Origin: JBPEXY01 sp052031065
Lineage (GTDB): Bacteria; Pseudomonadota; Gammaproteobacteria; Immundisolibacterales; Immundisolibacteraceae
Reading direction: 5' to 3'
DNA: 14,783 nucleotides
NCBI GenBank assembly: GCA_052031065.1
Contig: JBPEXY010000046.1
Location: 1-14,783 of the forward strand
Both the position numbers and the translations under genes were made by a program. Within the stretch, counting starts at the first letter, position 1, and each line of letters begins with the position of its first letter. Below are positions 1 through 7,505 of the stretch, piece by piece. The notes under the pieces are model-generated. The model did no database searches and was not told where the DNA came from. It worked only from the letters and a program-made list of their open reading frames with translations.

Positions 1-1047
1 TACCGGCATGTGGAACACCTCTTCAGCCAGCTCTACCACACCGTCCATCTTTGAACTGCCGCCTGTCAGCACCACGCCGGAGGCAATCAGACTTTCAAAA
101 CCACTGCGTCGTAACTCGGCCAGAACCAGGCCAAACAGCTCTTCGTATCTCGGTTCCACCACCTCGGCAAGCGTTTGACGCGCCAGCCGCCGCGGCGGGC
201 GATCACCAACACTGGGCACCTCAATGGTCTCCTCACCGGATGCAAGCTGTGCCAGCGCACAGGCGTATTTGACCTTGATCTGCTCAGCAAACTGGGTTGG
301 GGTACGTAGCGCCACCGCAATATCGTTGGTTACCTGATCACCAGCGATCGGGATCACCGCGGTATAGGCGATAGCTCCGCCAATAAAAACCGCGATATCC
401 GTCGTACCACCACCGATATCGACCAGACAGACCCCCAGTTCCTTTTCATCTGGGGTTAGCACCGAGTAACTGGATGCCAGCTGTTCGAGGATAAAATCAT
501 CCACTTCAAGCCCACATCGGCGAACGCACTTGACGATGTTCTGGGCAGCACTGGCGGCACCGGCAACGATATGCACTTTGGCTTCAAGCCGCACCCCCGC
601 CATACCGATCGGCTCACGAATACCTTCCTGGTCGTCAATCACATACTCCTGCGGCAGTACATGGAGCACGCGCTGATCCATCGGAATTGCCACCGCCCGC
701 GCGGCATCAATCACCCTGTCGACATCGACCTGGGTGACCTCGCGATCACGAATAGCGACGATACCGTGAGAATTGAGGCTGCGGATGTGGGAGCCGGCAA
801 TACCAGCGTAAACAGAATGAATCTGACATCCGGCCATCAGTTCCGCTTCCTCTGCGGAACGTTGCATGGCAGACACCGTCGACTCGATGTTGACCACTAC
901 CCCTTTTTTGAGACCCTTCGATGGGTGACTGCCAAGACCAATCACCTCAATCTCACCATCCTCGCCCACCTCACCGACGATGGTGACAATCTTTGAGGTC
1001 CCGATATCCATCGCCACCAGCAGGTTTTTGTCTTGTGTACGACTCAT
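1..1047 (-). CDS. ftsA: Cell division protein FtsA (actin-like Z-ring membrane tether), C-terminus cut by window edge
   Basis: FtsA is an actin-fold ATPase that tethers FtsZ to the inner membrane and recruits later divisome proteins. The frame is open from an ATG at 1047 to the left edge, giving 349 of an expected roughly 410 residues. The start reads MSRTQDKNLLVAMDIGTSK, containing the phosphate-1 motif DIGTSK (residues 14-19). The FtsA-specific 1C domain follows, with a VYAGIAGSHI stretch. The phosphate-2 motif DIGGGTTDIAVF lies in the middle, and the adenosine motif GVVLTGGSSKMDG plus EEVFHMPV lie near the window edge. The C-terminal amphipathic membrane-targeting helix would be outside the window. 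The ATG directly follows the ftsQ stop codon with no spacer, so translation is probably coupled. Identity is secure; only the 3' end is missing. Confidence 0.97.
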   Translation of the reverse strand, partial: MSRTQDKNLLVAMDIGTSKIVTIVGEVGEDGEIEVIGLGSHPSKGLKKGVVVNIESTVSAMQRSAEEAELMAGCQIHSVYAGIAGSHIRSLNSHGIVAIRDREVTQVDVDRVIDAARAVAIPMDQRVLHVLPQEYVIDDQEGIREPIGMAGVRLEAKVHIVAGAASAAQNIVKCVRRCGLEVDDFILEQLASSYSVLTPDEKELGVCLVDIGGGTTDIAVFIGGAIAYTAVIPIAGDQVTNDIAVALRTPTQFAEQIKVKYACALAQLASGEETIEVPSVGDRPPRRLARQTLAEVVEPRYEELFGLVLAELRRSGFESLIASGVVLTGGSSKMDGVVELAEEVFHMPV

Positions 1048-1863
1048 TTACCTAACATCCCGCTCCAGAAGAATAGTGTCGGGCGCGAAGGCCACGGCAA
1101 CTCCGTCGCTGTAACGTAAATCGATTGTCCTCACTGCCGGCCAGTGCTCCCTTAGCTGATCCCTGTAGACGGCAAATAACTTCGCCCATGAGACCTGATC
1201 CGGTTCGCCACGAAACAGCAGTTCTACCCCGTCGGCCAGTACCAGTCGCCAGATTCCCCGTTCATCCAGATGCACCTCGGTTAACGGCTGCGGCAATTCG
1301 GTGAGTTGCTCGCGCAGTTTTTGCAGACTTGAAAATAGATACCCTTCGCTGCCGACCGGGCCGGAAAGCAGCGGCAGAGCATCAAATTGCGCCATTGCAG
1401 CCACTGAAAAGAATTCACCCTGTTGGTCGATTAACCCTGCCCGGCCCCAGCGGGCTTGAGGTTGGCGTTCGATGATGGTGATCGCCAGCTGATCGGGCCA
1501 TTTTCTGCCGATACGAACACTTTCGACCCAGGGCAGGTCACTAACCAACCCCTGCACGGCGCCCACATCCAGGTCAAAAAAACTGCCACGCGCCGCCGGT
1601 GCCAGGCGTTGCTGTAGCAATTCCGGGTCCAGACGGCGCAGCTCCCCGCTCACCTCAACTTTACGCAGCGGAAACCAAGGCCCACTGGAGCGGTCCGGCA
1701 GAGCAACCAGTGCACCCGGCACCAACACTCCCAGCGATACCAAAGCTAGCGGATAGACCATCCAGTGACGCCAAATCAGCGCCAGTCGTTTCCACAACGG
1801 CTGATTGGGTACTGAACTTACATGCCGCGTGGCTCCACGCGCTTTATTTCGTGGCCTGGCCAA
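1048..1863 (-). CDS. ftsQ: Cell division protein FtsQ, POTRA-domain divisome scaffold
   Basis: FtsQ is a bitopic inner-membrane protein that links early divisome proteins to FtsB-FtsL and FtsW-FtsI. With the start chosen here it has 271 residues. It has a basic cytoplasmic tail (about 1-35), one membrane helix (about 36-55, MVYPLALVSLGVLVPGALVA), and a POTRA domain (about 64-139) that begins FPLRKVEVSG and contains LPWVESVRIGRKWPDQLAITI. A periplasmic beta domain follows, with RGIWRLVLADGVELLFRG and RTIDLRYSDGVAVAF. The favoured start is TTG at 1863, because it sits six bases after a strong GGGGAGG. ATG at 1884 and GTG at 1896 are in-frame alternatives with weaker sites. Any of these starts lies inside the end of ddlB (20-53 base overlap). 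The stop TAA abuts the ftsA ATG. Identity rests on architecture and position, as FtsQ sequence is poorly conserved. Confidence 0.93.
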   Translation of the reverse strand: MARPRNKARGATRHVSSVPNQPLWKRLALIWRHWMVYPLALVSLGVLVPGALVALPDRSSGPWFPLRKVEVSGELRRLDPELLQQRLAPAARGSFFDLDVGAVQGLVSDLPWVESVRIGRKWPDQLAITIIERQPQARWGRAGLIDQQGEFFSVAAMAQFDALPLLSGPVGSEGYLFSSLQKLREQLTELPQPLTEVHLDERGIWRLVLADGVELLFRGEPDQVSWAKLFAVYRDQLREHWPAVRTIDLRYSDGVAVAFAPDTILLERDVR

Positions 1864-2830
1864 TGACCACCTCCCCGTCAACATCGTGGTCACCACAACT
1901 GGTCAGCAATATCAGCTCGATCAACTCTGCAAATGAGAACCCCGCTTCAGAGGCGGCCATCGGAACCAGCGAGTGGGAGGTCAAACCTGGCACGGTATTG
2001 ACCTCCACCAACCACGGTCTCTGCTGCACATCCAACATGAGGTCAACCCGGCCCCAGCCAGCGGCGCCGATGGCTTGAAATGCTCGCTGCGCTATCGCTT
2101 TCACTTTCTGCTGCAGGTCGATCCCCAGCTCCACCGGACAGATATAGCGGGTCTCATCGCTTTGATACTTCGCCTCGTAATCGTAGAACCGGTTGACCGG
2201 CCTGATTTCCACCAGCGGCAACGCTTCGCCTAACAGCAGTGATGCGGTTATTTCCGTGCCATCAATGTAAGCTTCTGCCATCACTGCAGCGCCACAGGCA
2301 GCTGCGCTGATCCATGCCTGACCAATCTGAGCTTTCTGTTCAACCAGGGTGATACCGACGCTCGATCCTTCGGTAGTCGGTTTGACAATCAACGGCAATC
2401 CAAATCGCTCAGCTGCGGCGTATAACTCCGACTCATTGGCGACCAGGGTCCAGTCCGGTGTTGGCAACCCGGCGGCAAGCCAGAGGGTCTTGCATAGATG
2501 TTTGTCCATACCGATTGCTGAAGCGGCAGCAGAACTGCCGCTATAAGGCAGACCGAGCAGATCCAGAAAACCCTGCAGAGCTCCATCTTCGCCGCCTCTG
2601 CCGTGGGCGGCGATGAAGACACGATCAAACTGGCCTGCAATAGCGCGCTGCATGAACGCCCGGTCCAGTTCCACCTGTTCGACCTCGACACCACGCTCCA
2701 GCAAGGCGGCCAACGTGGCCGCTCCGCTCATTAGTGAGATCTCGCGCTCAGCCGATTGCCCCCCACAACAAACTGCGACCCGCCCGTAGTCGGCCGCATC
2801 CCGTCCATTGAGCAGCGTCGCTAAGTTCAT
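1844..2830 (-). CDS. ddlB: D-alanine--D-alanine ligase (DdlB)
   Basis: This ATP-grasp enzyme joins two D-alanines in the cytoplasm to give the dipeptide added by MurF. It has 328 residues, against about 306 in E. coli DdlB. Family motifs are intact: GGQSAEREISL (24-34, with E28 matching the catalytic Glu15 of E. coli), HGRGGEDGALQG (76-87), VKPTTEGSSVGI (149-160, serine loop), FYDYEAKYQSDETRY (215-229, including Y216, typical of D-Ala rather than D-Lac ligases), GWGRVDLMLD (258-267), and EVNTVPGLTSHSLVP (276-290, metal-binding Glu/Asn). A polar tail of about 20 residues follows the last helix and overlaps the ftsQ start. The ATG overlaps the murB stop as ATGA, with GGAG seven bases upstream. 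This is the copy embedded in dcw, hence ddlB. Confidence 0.97.
   Translation of the reverse strand: MNLATLLNGRDAADYGRVAVCCGGQSAEREISLMSGAATLAALLERGVEVEQVELDRAFMQRAIAGQFDRVFIAAHGRGGEDGALQGFLDLLGLPYSGSSAAASAIGMDKHLCKTLWLAAGLPTPDWTLVANESELYAAAERFGLPLIVKPTTEGSSVGITLVEQKAQIGQAWISAAACGAAVMAEAYIDGTEITASLLLGEALPLVEIRPVNRFYDYEAKYQSDETRYICPVELGIDLQQKVKAIAQRAFQAIGAAGWGRVDLMLDVQQRPWLVEVNTVPGLTSHSLVPMAASEAGFSFAELIELILLTSCGDHDVDGEVVIGQATK
1870..1876 (-). promoter_or_regulatory. Strong Shine-Dalgarno for ftsQ inside ddlB
   Basis: The minus strand reads GGGGAGG here, followed by six bases (TGGTCA) and a TTG codon at 1863 in the ftsQ frame. It is the best ribosome binding site near the ftsQ start and decides in favour of TTG. 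The in-frame ATG at 1884 and GTG at 1896 lie upstream of this site and have only weak purine runs before them. The site lies within the last codons of ddlB. Confidence 0.7.
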
Positions 2831-3729
2831 AACGGCACTCCAACAATATGCACCTCGGGTATCAGCTCGACTGCTTGCAGCCGCTTCACTTCGGAACGAA
2901 TCAGCTCGATCAGCGCTTCGATATCTGCAGCAGTCGCGCTGCCATCGTTGACGATAAAATTGGCATGTTTTTCAGAGACCTGCGCACCACCGATACGCCT
3001 ACCTTTCAAACCAGACCGTTCAATTAATTGGCCTGCGTGACCCTGCTCAGGATTACGAAACACCGAACCCGCGCTCGGCTGATCAAGTGGCTGCGCCTGT
3101 TTTCGCCAACGCAGTATTTCCCGAATACGTTCTCGAATCAGTGCCGGGGTACCACTGATCAATTCCATATGAGCAGCGACAAACCATTCCTGGCCAATAC
3201 CTTTAACCTGCCGATAGCCCACATAAAATTCATTAGCTGTGCGCACACGAAGCTTGCCAAACTGATCGATTGTTTCTACCGCGCGAACCAACTCCCAGGT
3301 GGAACTGCCATGAGCACCGGCGTTCATCGCCAACGCGCCACCGAGGGTGCCGGGAATGCCGGCAAAGAATTCACCGCCGGCAAGCCCTGCATCAGCGCTG
3401 TAACGGGCCAGGCGGGCACAGGTCACTCCGCTCTCAACCCTGAGCACACCATCATCCATCAGTTCAATAGAGTTCAGATGTCCCGCGAGACAGATCACCA
3501 GGCCAGGTATCCCGCCATCGCGCACCAGCAAATTGCTGCCAAGTCCACACCATAGCGCTGGCGCCTCCCGGTTCGGCGATTGCCGCAGAAAATTGCACAG
3601 ATCAGCCAGGTCCTTCGGTTCGAAGAAAAGAGCAGCGGGTCCACCAACGCGCCAGCTGGTATGGCGCGACATGGGTTCATCAAAACGCACTCGCTCTTCG
3701 GCAGTCATGGCAGTGGAAAGCATCACCAT
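2827..3729 (-). CDS. murB: UDP-N-acetylenolpyruvoylglucosamine reductase (MurB), type II-like
   Basis: MurB is a cytoplasmic FAD enzyme that uses NADPH to reduce UDP-GlcNAc-enolpyruvate to UDP-MurNAc. From ATG 3729 it has 300 residues. FAD-binding motifs are HTSWRVGGPA (23-32), GLGSNLLVRDGG (62-73) and FFAGIPGTLGGALAMNAGAHG (121-141). The Tyr-Arg pair is Y172-R173, the catalytic serine lies in AGSVFRNP (S222), and the catalytic glutamate lies in LIPEVHIVG (E292). The short length and the C-terminal region resemble type II (Staphylococcus/Thermus-like) MurB rather than the 342-residue E. coli type I. The residues after Y-R (QVKG) differ from the usual YRxS pattern. ATG 3729 shares one base with the murC stop (TGATG). 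GTG 3735, ATG 3723 and ATG 3708 are alternative starts. Confidence 0.96.
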   Translation of the reverse strand: MVMLSTAMTAEERVRFDEPMSRHTSWRVGGPAALFFEPKDLADLCNFLRQSPNREAPALWCGLGSNLLVRDGGIPGLVICLAGHLNSIELMDDGVLRVESGVTCARLARYSADAGLAGGEFFAGIPGTLGGALAMNAGAHGSSTWELVRAVETIDQFGKLRVRTANEFYVGYRQVKGIGQEWFVAAHMELISGTPALIRERIREILRWRKQAQPLDQPSAGSVFRNPEQGHAGQLIERSGLKGRRIGGAQVSEKHANFIVNDGSATAADIEALIELIRSEVKRLQAVELIPEVHIVGVPL

Positions 3730-5165
3730 CAGCACACACCCCGACGACCATCAGTTGGTGAAGCGAGTGGCTCAGGTATCCCAAACTGCTCTACCAGTTG
3801 CTGGGCCATGGCGCCAATAGATCCAGCACCCAGAGTGATCAACAGATCCCCGTCTCGGACCAGGGGCTGAAGAATTTCTGCCAGCGACTGCTGCTGTGTC
3901 ACCAGCACCGGATCAAGCTGTCCACGTTGACGAATCGCCCGTGCCAGACTAGCGCCATCGGCTCCAGGTATCAGTGCCTCTCCAGCGGGGTAAACATCCA
4001 GCAGTACCAGTAGGTCGGCGGCGACCAGCTCACGGCAGAACTCGTCAAACAGATCACGGGTCCGACTGTAGCGGTGGGGCTGAAATATCACCAACTGACG
4101 CCGCTCTGGCCAGGCGCCGCGCGCTGCTTCCAGGGTCGCCGCAATCTCCTGCGGATGGTGGCCATAATCGTCGACCAGCAGACAATCAGCGCCATTGATA
4201 CGTAGCTGGCCCAACTGTTCGAAACGGCGCCCCACACCGGCAAAGCCGGCGAGGCCCCGACCAATCGCGTCGGTACCCACCCCCACCTCATCGGCAACCG
4301 CAATAGCAGCCAGTGCATTGAGTACGTTATGTCTGCCCGGCATATTCAGATCGACCTCTAACCAGGCCGGTTCGCCGGGACGATCGACAGTGAAAAAGCT
4401 GCGGGTGCCGTGGTAACGAATATCTACCGCCCGATAATCTGCAGGATGGTCAATCCCGTAGGTCAACACCGGTTTCTGCAGCCTGCCCTGTATACGCCTG
4501 ATGCCGTGATCATCGATGCAGAGCACCGCCAGACCGTAAAACGGCAGCCGATGGATGAACTCGACAAACACCCGGTCGAGCTGGTCACGGTCACCGCCAT
4601 AAGTTTCCATATGATCCAGGTCGATATTGGTGATGACCGAAATCTGCGGATTGAGGTGCAGAAAGGAGGCGTCGCTCTCATCCGCCTCTGCTACCAGATA
4701 TTCACCTGCGCCCAATCCGGCATTGCTGCCAGCAGCCTTTAATTGGCCACCGATAACAAAGGTCGGATCAATCCCGCCCTCAGCGAGCAAGCTTGCTACC
4801 AGGCTTGTCGTGGTCGTCTTGCCGTGGGTGCCGGCGATAGCAATGCCATTACTCAGGCGCATCAGCTCCGCTAGCATCTCCGCGCGTGGCACAACGGGAA
4901 CTTTCAACCGCCGCGCGGCTAATAGTTCTGGATTTTCCGCGCCAATCGCCGATGAAGTGACCACCACATCACATTGTTCGATAGCGCCGGCATCATGTCC
5001 CACCGCGACCTCTGCACCCAACGCTTTCAACCGCTGTAGAGCCGCGCTGTCGCGCTGATCGGAACCGGTCACTCGATAACCCTGATTGATTAGCACTTCC
5101 GCAATACCGCTCATACCGACACCACCGATGCCGATGAAATGGATCTGACTGACACGATTACGCAC
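3729..5165 (-). CDS. murC: UDP-N-acetylmuramate--L-alanine ligase (MurC)
   Basis: MurC is the first Mur ligase, adding L-alanine to UDP-MurNAc with ATP in the cytoplasm. From GTG 5165 it has 478 residues, within the family range. The N-terminal UDP-binding motif is HFIGIGGVGMSGIAEVL (9-25). The ATP P-loop is AGTHGKTTTT (111-120, K116). The central domain has VAEADESDASFLHL (158-171) and NIDLDHMETYGGD (180-192), followed by MPGRHNVLNALAA (275-287). The C-terminal domain has VDDYGHHPQEI (331-341) and FQPHRYSRTRDLF (361-373). An upstream extension to 5207 is open but would run deep into murG and lacks homology. GTG 5165 has TGGAG seven bases before it and overlaps the murG end by eight bases. 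The C-terminal tail after LVEQFG is short and variable. Confidence 0.97.
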   Translation of the reverse strand: MRNRVSQIHFIGIGGVGMSGIAEVLINQGYRVTGSDQRDSAALQRLKALGAEVAVGHDAGAIEQCDVVVTSSAIGAENPELLAARRLKVPVVPRAEMLAELMRLSNGIAIAGTHGKTTTTSLVASLLAEGGIDPTFVIGGQLKAAGSNAGLGAGEYLVAEADESDASFLHLNPQISVITNIDLDHMETYGGDRDQLDRVFVEFIHRLPFYGLAVLCIDDHGIRRIQGRLQKPVLTYGIDHPADYRAVDIRYHGTRSFFTVDRPGEPAWLEVDLNMPGRHNVLNALAAIAVADEVGVGTDAIGRGLAGFAGVGRRFEQLGQLRINGADCLLVDDYGHHPQEIAATLEAARGAWPERRQLVIFQPHRYSRTRDLFDEFCRELVAADLLVLLDVYPAGEALIPGADGASLARAIRQRGQLDPVLVTQQQSLAEILQPLVRDGDLLITLGAGSIGAMAQQLVEQFGIPEPLASPTDGRRGVC

Positions 5166-6369
5166 GATACTGCTCCAGACAGATATCAGCAGCCTGCTGG
5201 GCAGCATCGGTTCGTGCCAGCGCAGCAGCGCTGTTCGCCATTAAGGCCAACACTTTCTCTGTGCAAACCTGTTTCAGTGCGGCAATCAGTTTGTCGACAG
5301 TCAATTCCCGTTGCGGCAGCAACCGAGCCGCCTGTGAATCGGCCAGATAGGCGGCATTGGCAGTTTGATGATCGCCTGCTGCACTGGGCAGGGGAATCAA
5401 TATCGACGGCAACGCCGCAGCACAGAGCTCACTGACCGTCTGTGCGCCGGCCCGCGCAACGACCAGATCAGCCCATTGATAGACAGCGGGCATATTGGCA
5501 ATAAATCCGCAGAGCGAGAGCGGCGCCGGTGACTGAAAATCAATCTCATCACCAGCTGCACAATGCGGCTCGAGTCCGGCGCTTTGGTAGGCCTCGACTG
5601 TTTCATCAAACAGTCCTCGGCCACACTGATGGATAATCTGCAACCGGCTGGCAAACGGGGTCGCTGCCAGCGCCACCACCAGCTGGTTAATCGCGCGCGC
5701 GCCCTGACTGCCACCGAGAACCAGCAATCTCACAGGGTCATCACTATCGCGACGGTTAAAGCGACCGCTACGGCCAGCTAATTCGCTCATCGGCTGGGAC
5801 ACTGGATTACCAACAAACAGACGCCGGTAGTGATCAGCCTGCTCATCCCCCTGCCCTTGGGCTCGATAATCACCAATACCGCTAACACCGGTAACCTGCG
5901 GAAACCCAAACAAAGCCACTCTGGAAAGTGGCAACAGCAACCGGTTGGTCAAACCGATTACCGCATTCTGCTCATGCAGCACCAGAGGGCAACGTAACAG
6001 CCAGGCTGCCAGACCACCCGGCCCAGCGACATAGCCACCCATCCCCAGCACCAGTCCGGGACGTAGTTGCCTGAGCGCCCTAAATGCCTGCCAGACGCCA
6101 CGGAGGAGCATAAAAGGGGCGCTCAGCCAGCGAACAGCACCGCCCCCCCGCAGCCCCCTTGCCTGCAGGGTCCGCAATGAAAACCCGGCAGCAGGGACCA
6201 GGCGCGCCTCAATACCTCTGACCGTACCGAGCCAGGTCACCTCGACCCCCCGGCGACGCAGCTCTTCAGCAACCGCAAGACCGGGAAACACATGACCACC
6301 GGTGCCGCCGGCCATGATGACCACGCGCCGGCTGAGGGGTTCTGCATCGACGACAGCCGCGCCGTTCAT
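5158..6369 (-). CDS. murG: UDP-GlcNAc--lipid I GlcNAc transferase (MurG), elongated
   Basis: MurG is a GT-B glycosyltransferase on the inner face of the inner membrane that converts lipid I to lipid II. It has 403 residues, against 355 in E. coli. The N-terminal domain shows VVIMAGGTGGHVFPGLAVAE (16-35, glycine loop and H26), LGMGGYVAGPGGLAAW (108-123) and LHEQNAVIGLTN (131-142). The C-terminal donor domain shows LLVLGGSQGARAINQL (215-230), a glycine-rich loop, and VVARAGAQTVSEL (303-315, with E314 matching the UDP-GlcNAc-binding Glu269 of E. coli). The extra length comes mainly from an insertion around 158-184, between FP and VGNPV, and a smaller one around 270-285, plus about ten residues at the N-terminus. 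The ATG overlaps the ftsW stop as ATGA, and the end overlaps murC. Confidence 0.96.
   Translation of the reverse strand: MNGAAVVDAEPLSRRVVIMAGGTGGHVFPGLAVAEELRRRGVEVTWLGTVRGIEARLVPAAGFSLRTLQARGLRGGGAVRWLSAPFMLLRGVWQAFRALRQLRPGLVLGMGGYVAGPGGLAAWLLRCPLVLHEQNAVIGLTNRLLLPLSRVALFGFPQVTGVSGIGDYRAQGQGDEQADHYRRLFVGNPVSQPMSELAGRSGRFNRRDSDDPVRLLVLGGSQGARAINQLVVALAATPFASRLQIIHQCGRGLFDETVEAYQSAGLEPHCAAGDEIDFQSPAPLSLCGFIANMPAVYQWADLVVARAGAQTVSELCAAALPSILIPLPSAAGDHQTANAAYLADSQAARLLPQRELTVDKLIAALKQVCTEKVLALMANSAAALARTDAAQQAADICLEQYRA
5173..5177 (-). promoter_or_regulatory. Shine-Dalgarno supporting GTG start of murC
   Basis: The minus strand reads TGGAG here, followed by seven bases and GTG at 5165. The MurC homology begins a few residues after that GTG (VSQIHFIGIGG). 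This supports the GTG over the longer upstream frame that starts at 5207. Confidence 0.6.
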
Positions 6370-7505
6370 CGCACGCCCCGTGATTCATGATCAACACGCA
6401 GTAATAACGCTACCGCAAGCGCAGTAAAGAGCATGCTGCTGCCACCGTAACTGAGTAGTGGCAGGGTCAGCCCCTTGGTCGGCAAGACCCCCATATTGAC
6501 GCCCATATTGATCAGCGCCTGTATCGCAATCAACAGTCCAGTACCGTAGGCTACCTGACTGCCAAACGGCAATCCGGCAGAACGGGCGCGGTTACCAATC
6601 GAAAATGCGCGTAACGCGATCCATGTATAAACGCCCAACAACAGCAGAACAGCAATCAGTCCGAGTTCCTCTGCAACCACGGCGAGTAGAAAGTCAGTGT
6701 GAGACTCCGGAAGATAGAACATCTTCTGAATGCTCTCGCCAAGCCCAACGCCGTTCCAGCCGCCCAGTCCAAAGGCCATCAGCGACTGGGTCAGCTGAAA
6801 ACCACTATCGAGTGGATCGGCCCAGGGATCGATAAAACCGGTCAGCCGTGCGAAACGGTAAGGTGAAGTGACCGTTAACAACACCACCGAGCCGAGCAGG
6901 GCACCATTGAGCAGAAAAAACTGCCACATTGGTAAACCGGCGATGAACAACATGCCGGCAGCGGTGATTGCCAGCACCGCAGACGCACCCAGGTCAGGTT
7001 CAGCAAGCAGTAACAAAGTGATAAAAAGCAGTACCGTCAGTGGGCCCAACAGCGGCACCACCGAGCTCTGTTCTCGCCGGGTTAACAGCAGTGCCAGATA
7101 AAGGACATAACTCAGTTTGACCCACTCTGATGGCTGCAGGCGCAACGCGCCGAAAGCAAGCCAGCGCAAACTACCATTCACTTCACGACCAACGCCGGGA
7201 ATCAGCACCAGAACCAGTAACCCGATACCCAGCAGATTGAGCGGTAGCGCCGCTTTGCGCCAGTACTCAAGGGGCACTTGCGTGGCAATGGCTGCTGCGA
7301 ACAGGGCGACCAGACAGTAGATCGCCTGCCTCTGTAAAAAATAGCCTCCGTTACCGAGTTTCTCAACGGCATACGGCAACGAAGCAGAATAGACAAACAC
7401 CAGACTGCAGGCGGCCAGAATGGCGACCACGACGATCAGCGGCCAATCCCACGCAACGCGCACACGACCGCCACTCACCTGCATTGTTTGAGCGCTAGCA
7501 ACCAT
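6366..7505 (-). CDS. ftsW: Septal peptidoglycan glycosyltransferase FtsW (SEDS family)
   Basis: FtsW is a polytopic SEDS protein that polymerises lipid II at the septum together with FtsI. From ATG 7505 it has 379 residues and about ten hydrophobic segments, beginning around residue 21 (WPLIVVVAILAACSLVFVY). SEDS signatures are GSLRWLAFGALRLQPSEWVK (111-130), AEPDLGASAVL (168-178), and FGLGGWNGVGLGESIQKMFY (245-264) running into LPESHTDFLLAVVAEELG. D271 matches the catalytic Asp of FtsW/RodA. LPTKGLTLPLLSYGGSSML (341-359) lies near the C-terminus. The frame is open up to 7556, but ATG 7505 is preferred. It overlaps the murD end by 11 bases, with GGGGAG at 7516-7521, ten bases upstream. The stop overlaps the murG start as ATGA. 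Confidence 0.97.
   Translation of the reverse strand: MVASAQTMQVSGGRVRVAWDWPLIVVVAILAACSLVFVYSASLPYAVEKLGNGGYFLQRQAIYCLVALFAAAIATQVPLEYWRKAALPLNLLGIGLLVLVLIPGVGREVNGSLRWLAFGALRLQPSEWVKLSYVLYLALLLTRREQSSVVPLLGPLTVLLFITLLLLAEPDLGASAVLAITAAGMLFIAGLPMWQFFLLNGALLGSVVLLTVTSPYRFARLTGFIDPWADPLDSGFQLTQSLMAFGLGGWNGVGLGESIQKMFYLPESHTDFLLAVVAEELGLIAVLLLLGVYTWIALRAFSIGNRARSAGLPFGSQVAYGTGLLIAIQALINMGVNMGVLPTKGLTLPLLSYGGSSMLFTALAVALLLRVDHESRGVR

Noticed and set aside
571..996. 141-codon plus-strand frame opposite ftsA
   Set aside because: The opposite strand encodes clear FtsA sequence including the 1C domain. The plus-strand product is unrecognisable.
1860..1900. Possible internal promoter for ftsQ (TTGACG on the minus strand near 1877-1882)
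   Set aside because: There is no acceptable -10 box at 16-18 bases downstream. Internal ftsQ promoters exist within ddlB in E. coli, but nothing here supports one by eye.
3028..3555. 175-codon open frame on the plus strand opposite murB
   Set aside because: It is antisense to a gene with full family motifs, its translation has no recognisable domain, and moderately GC-rich coding DNA often leaves such antisense frames open.
5166..5207. Longer murC start at 5207
   Set aside because: The added residues are encoded within the murG end and precede the usual MurC N-terminus. GTG 5165 has a well-placed TGGAG.
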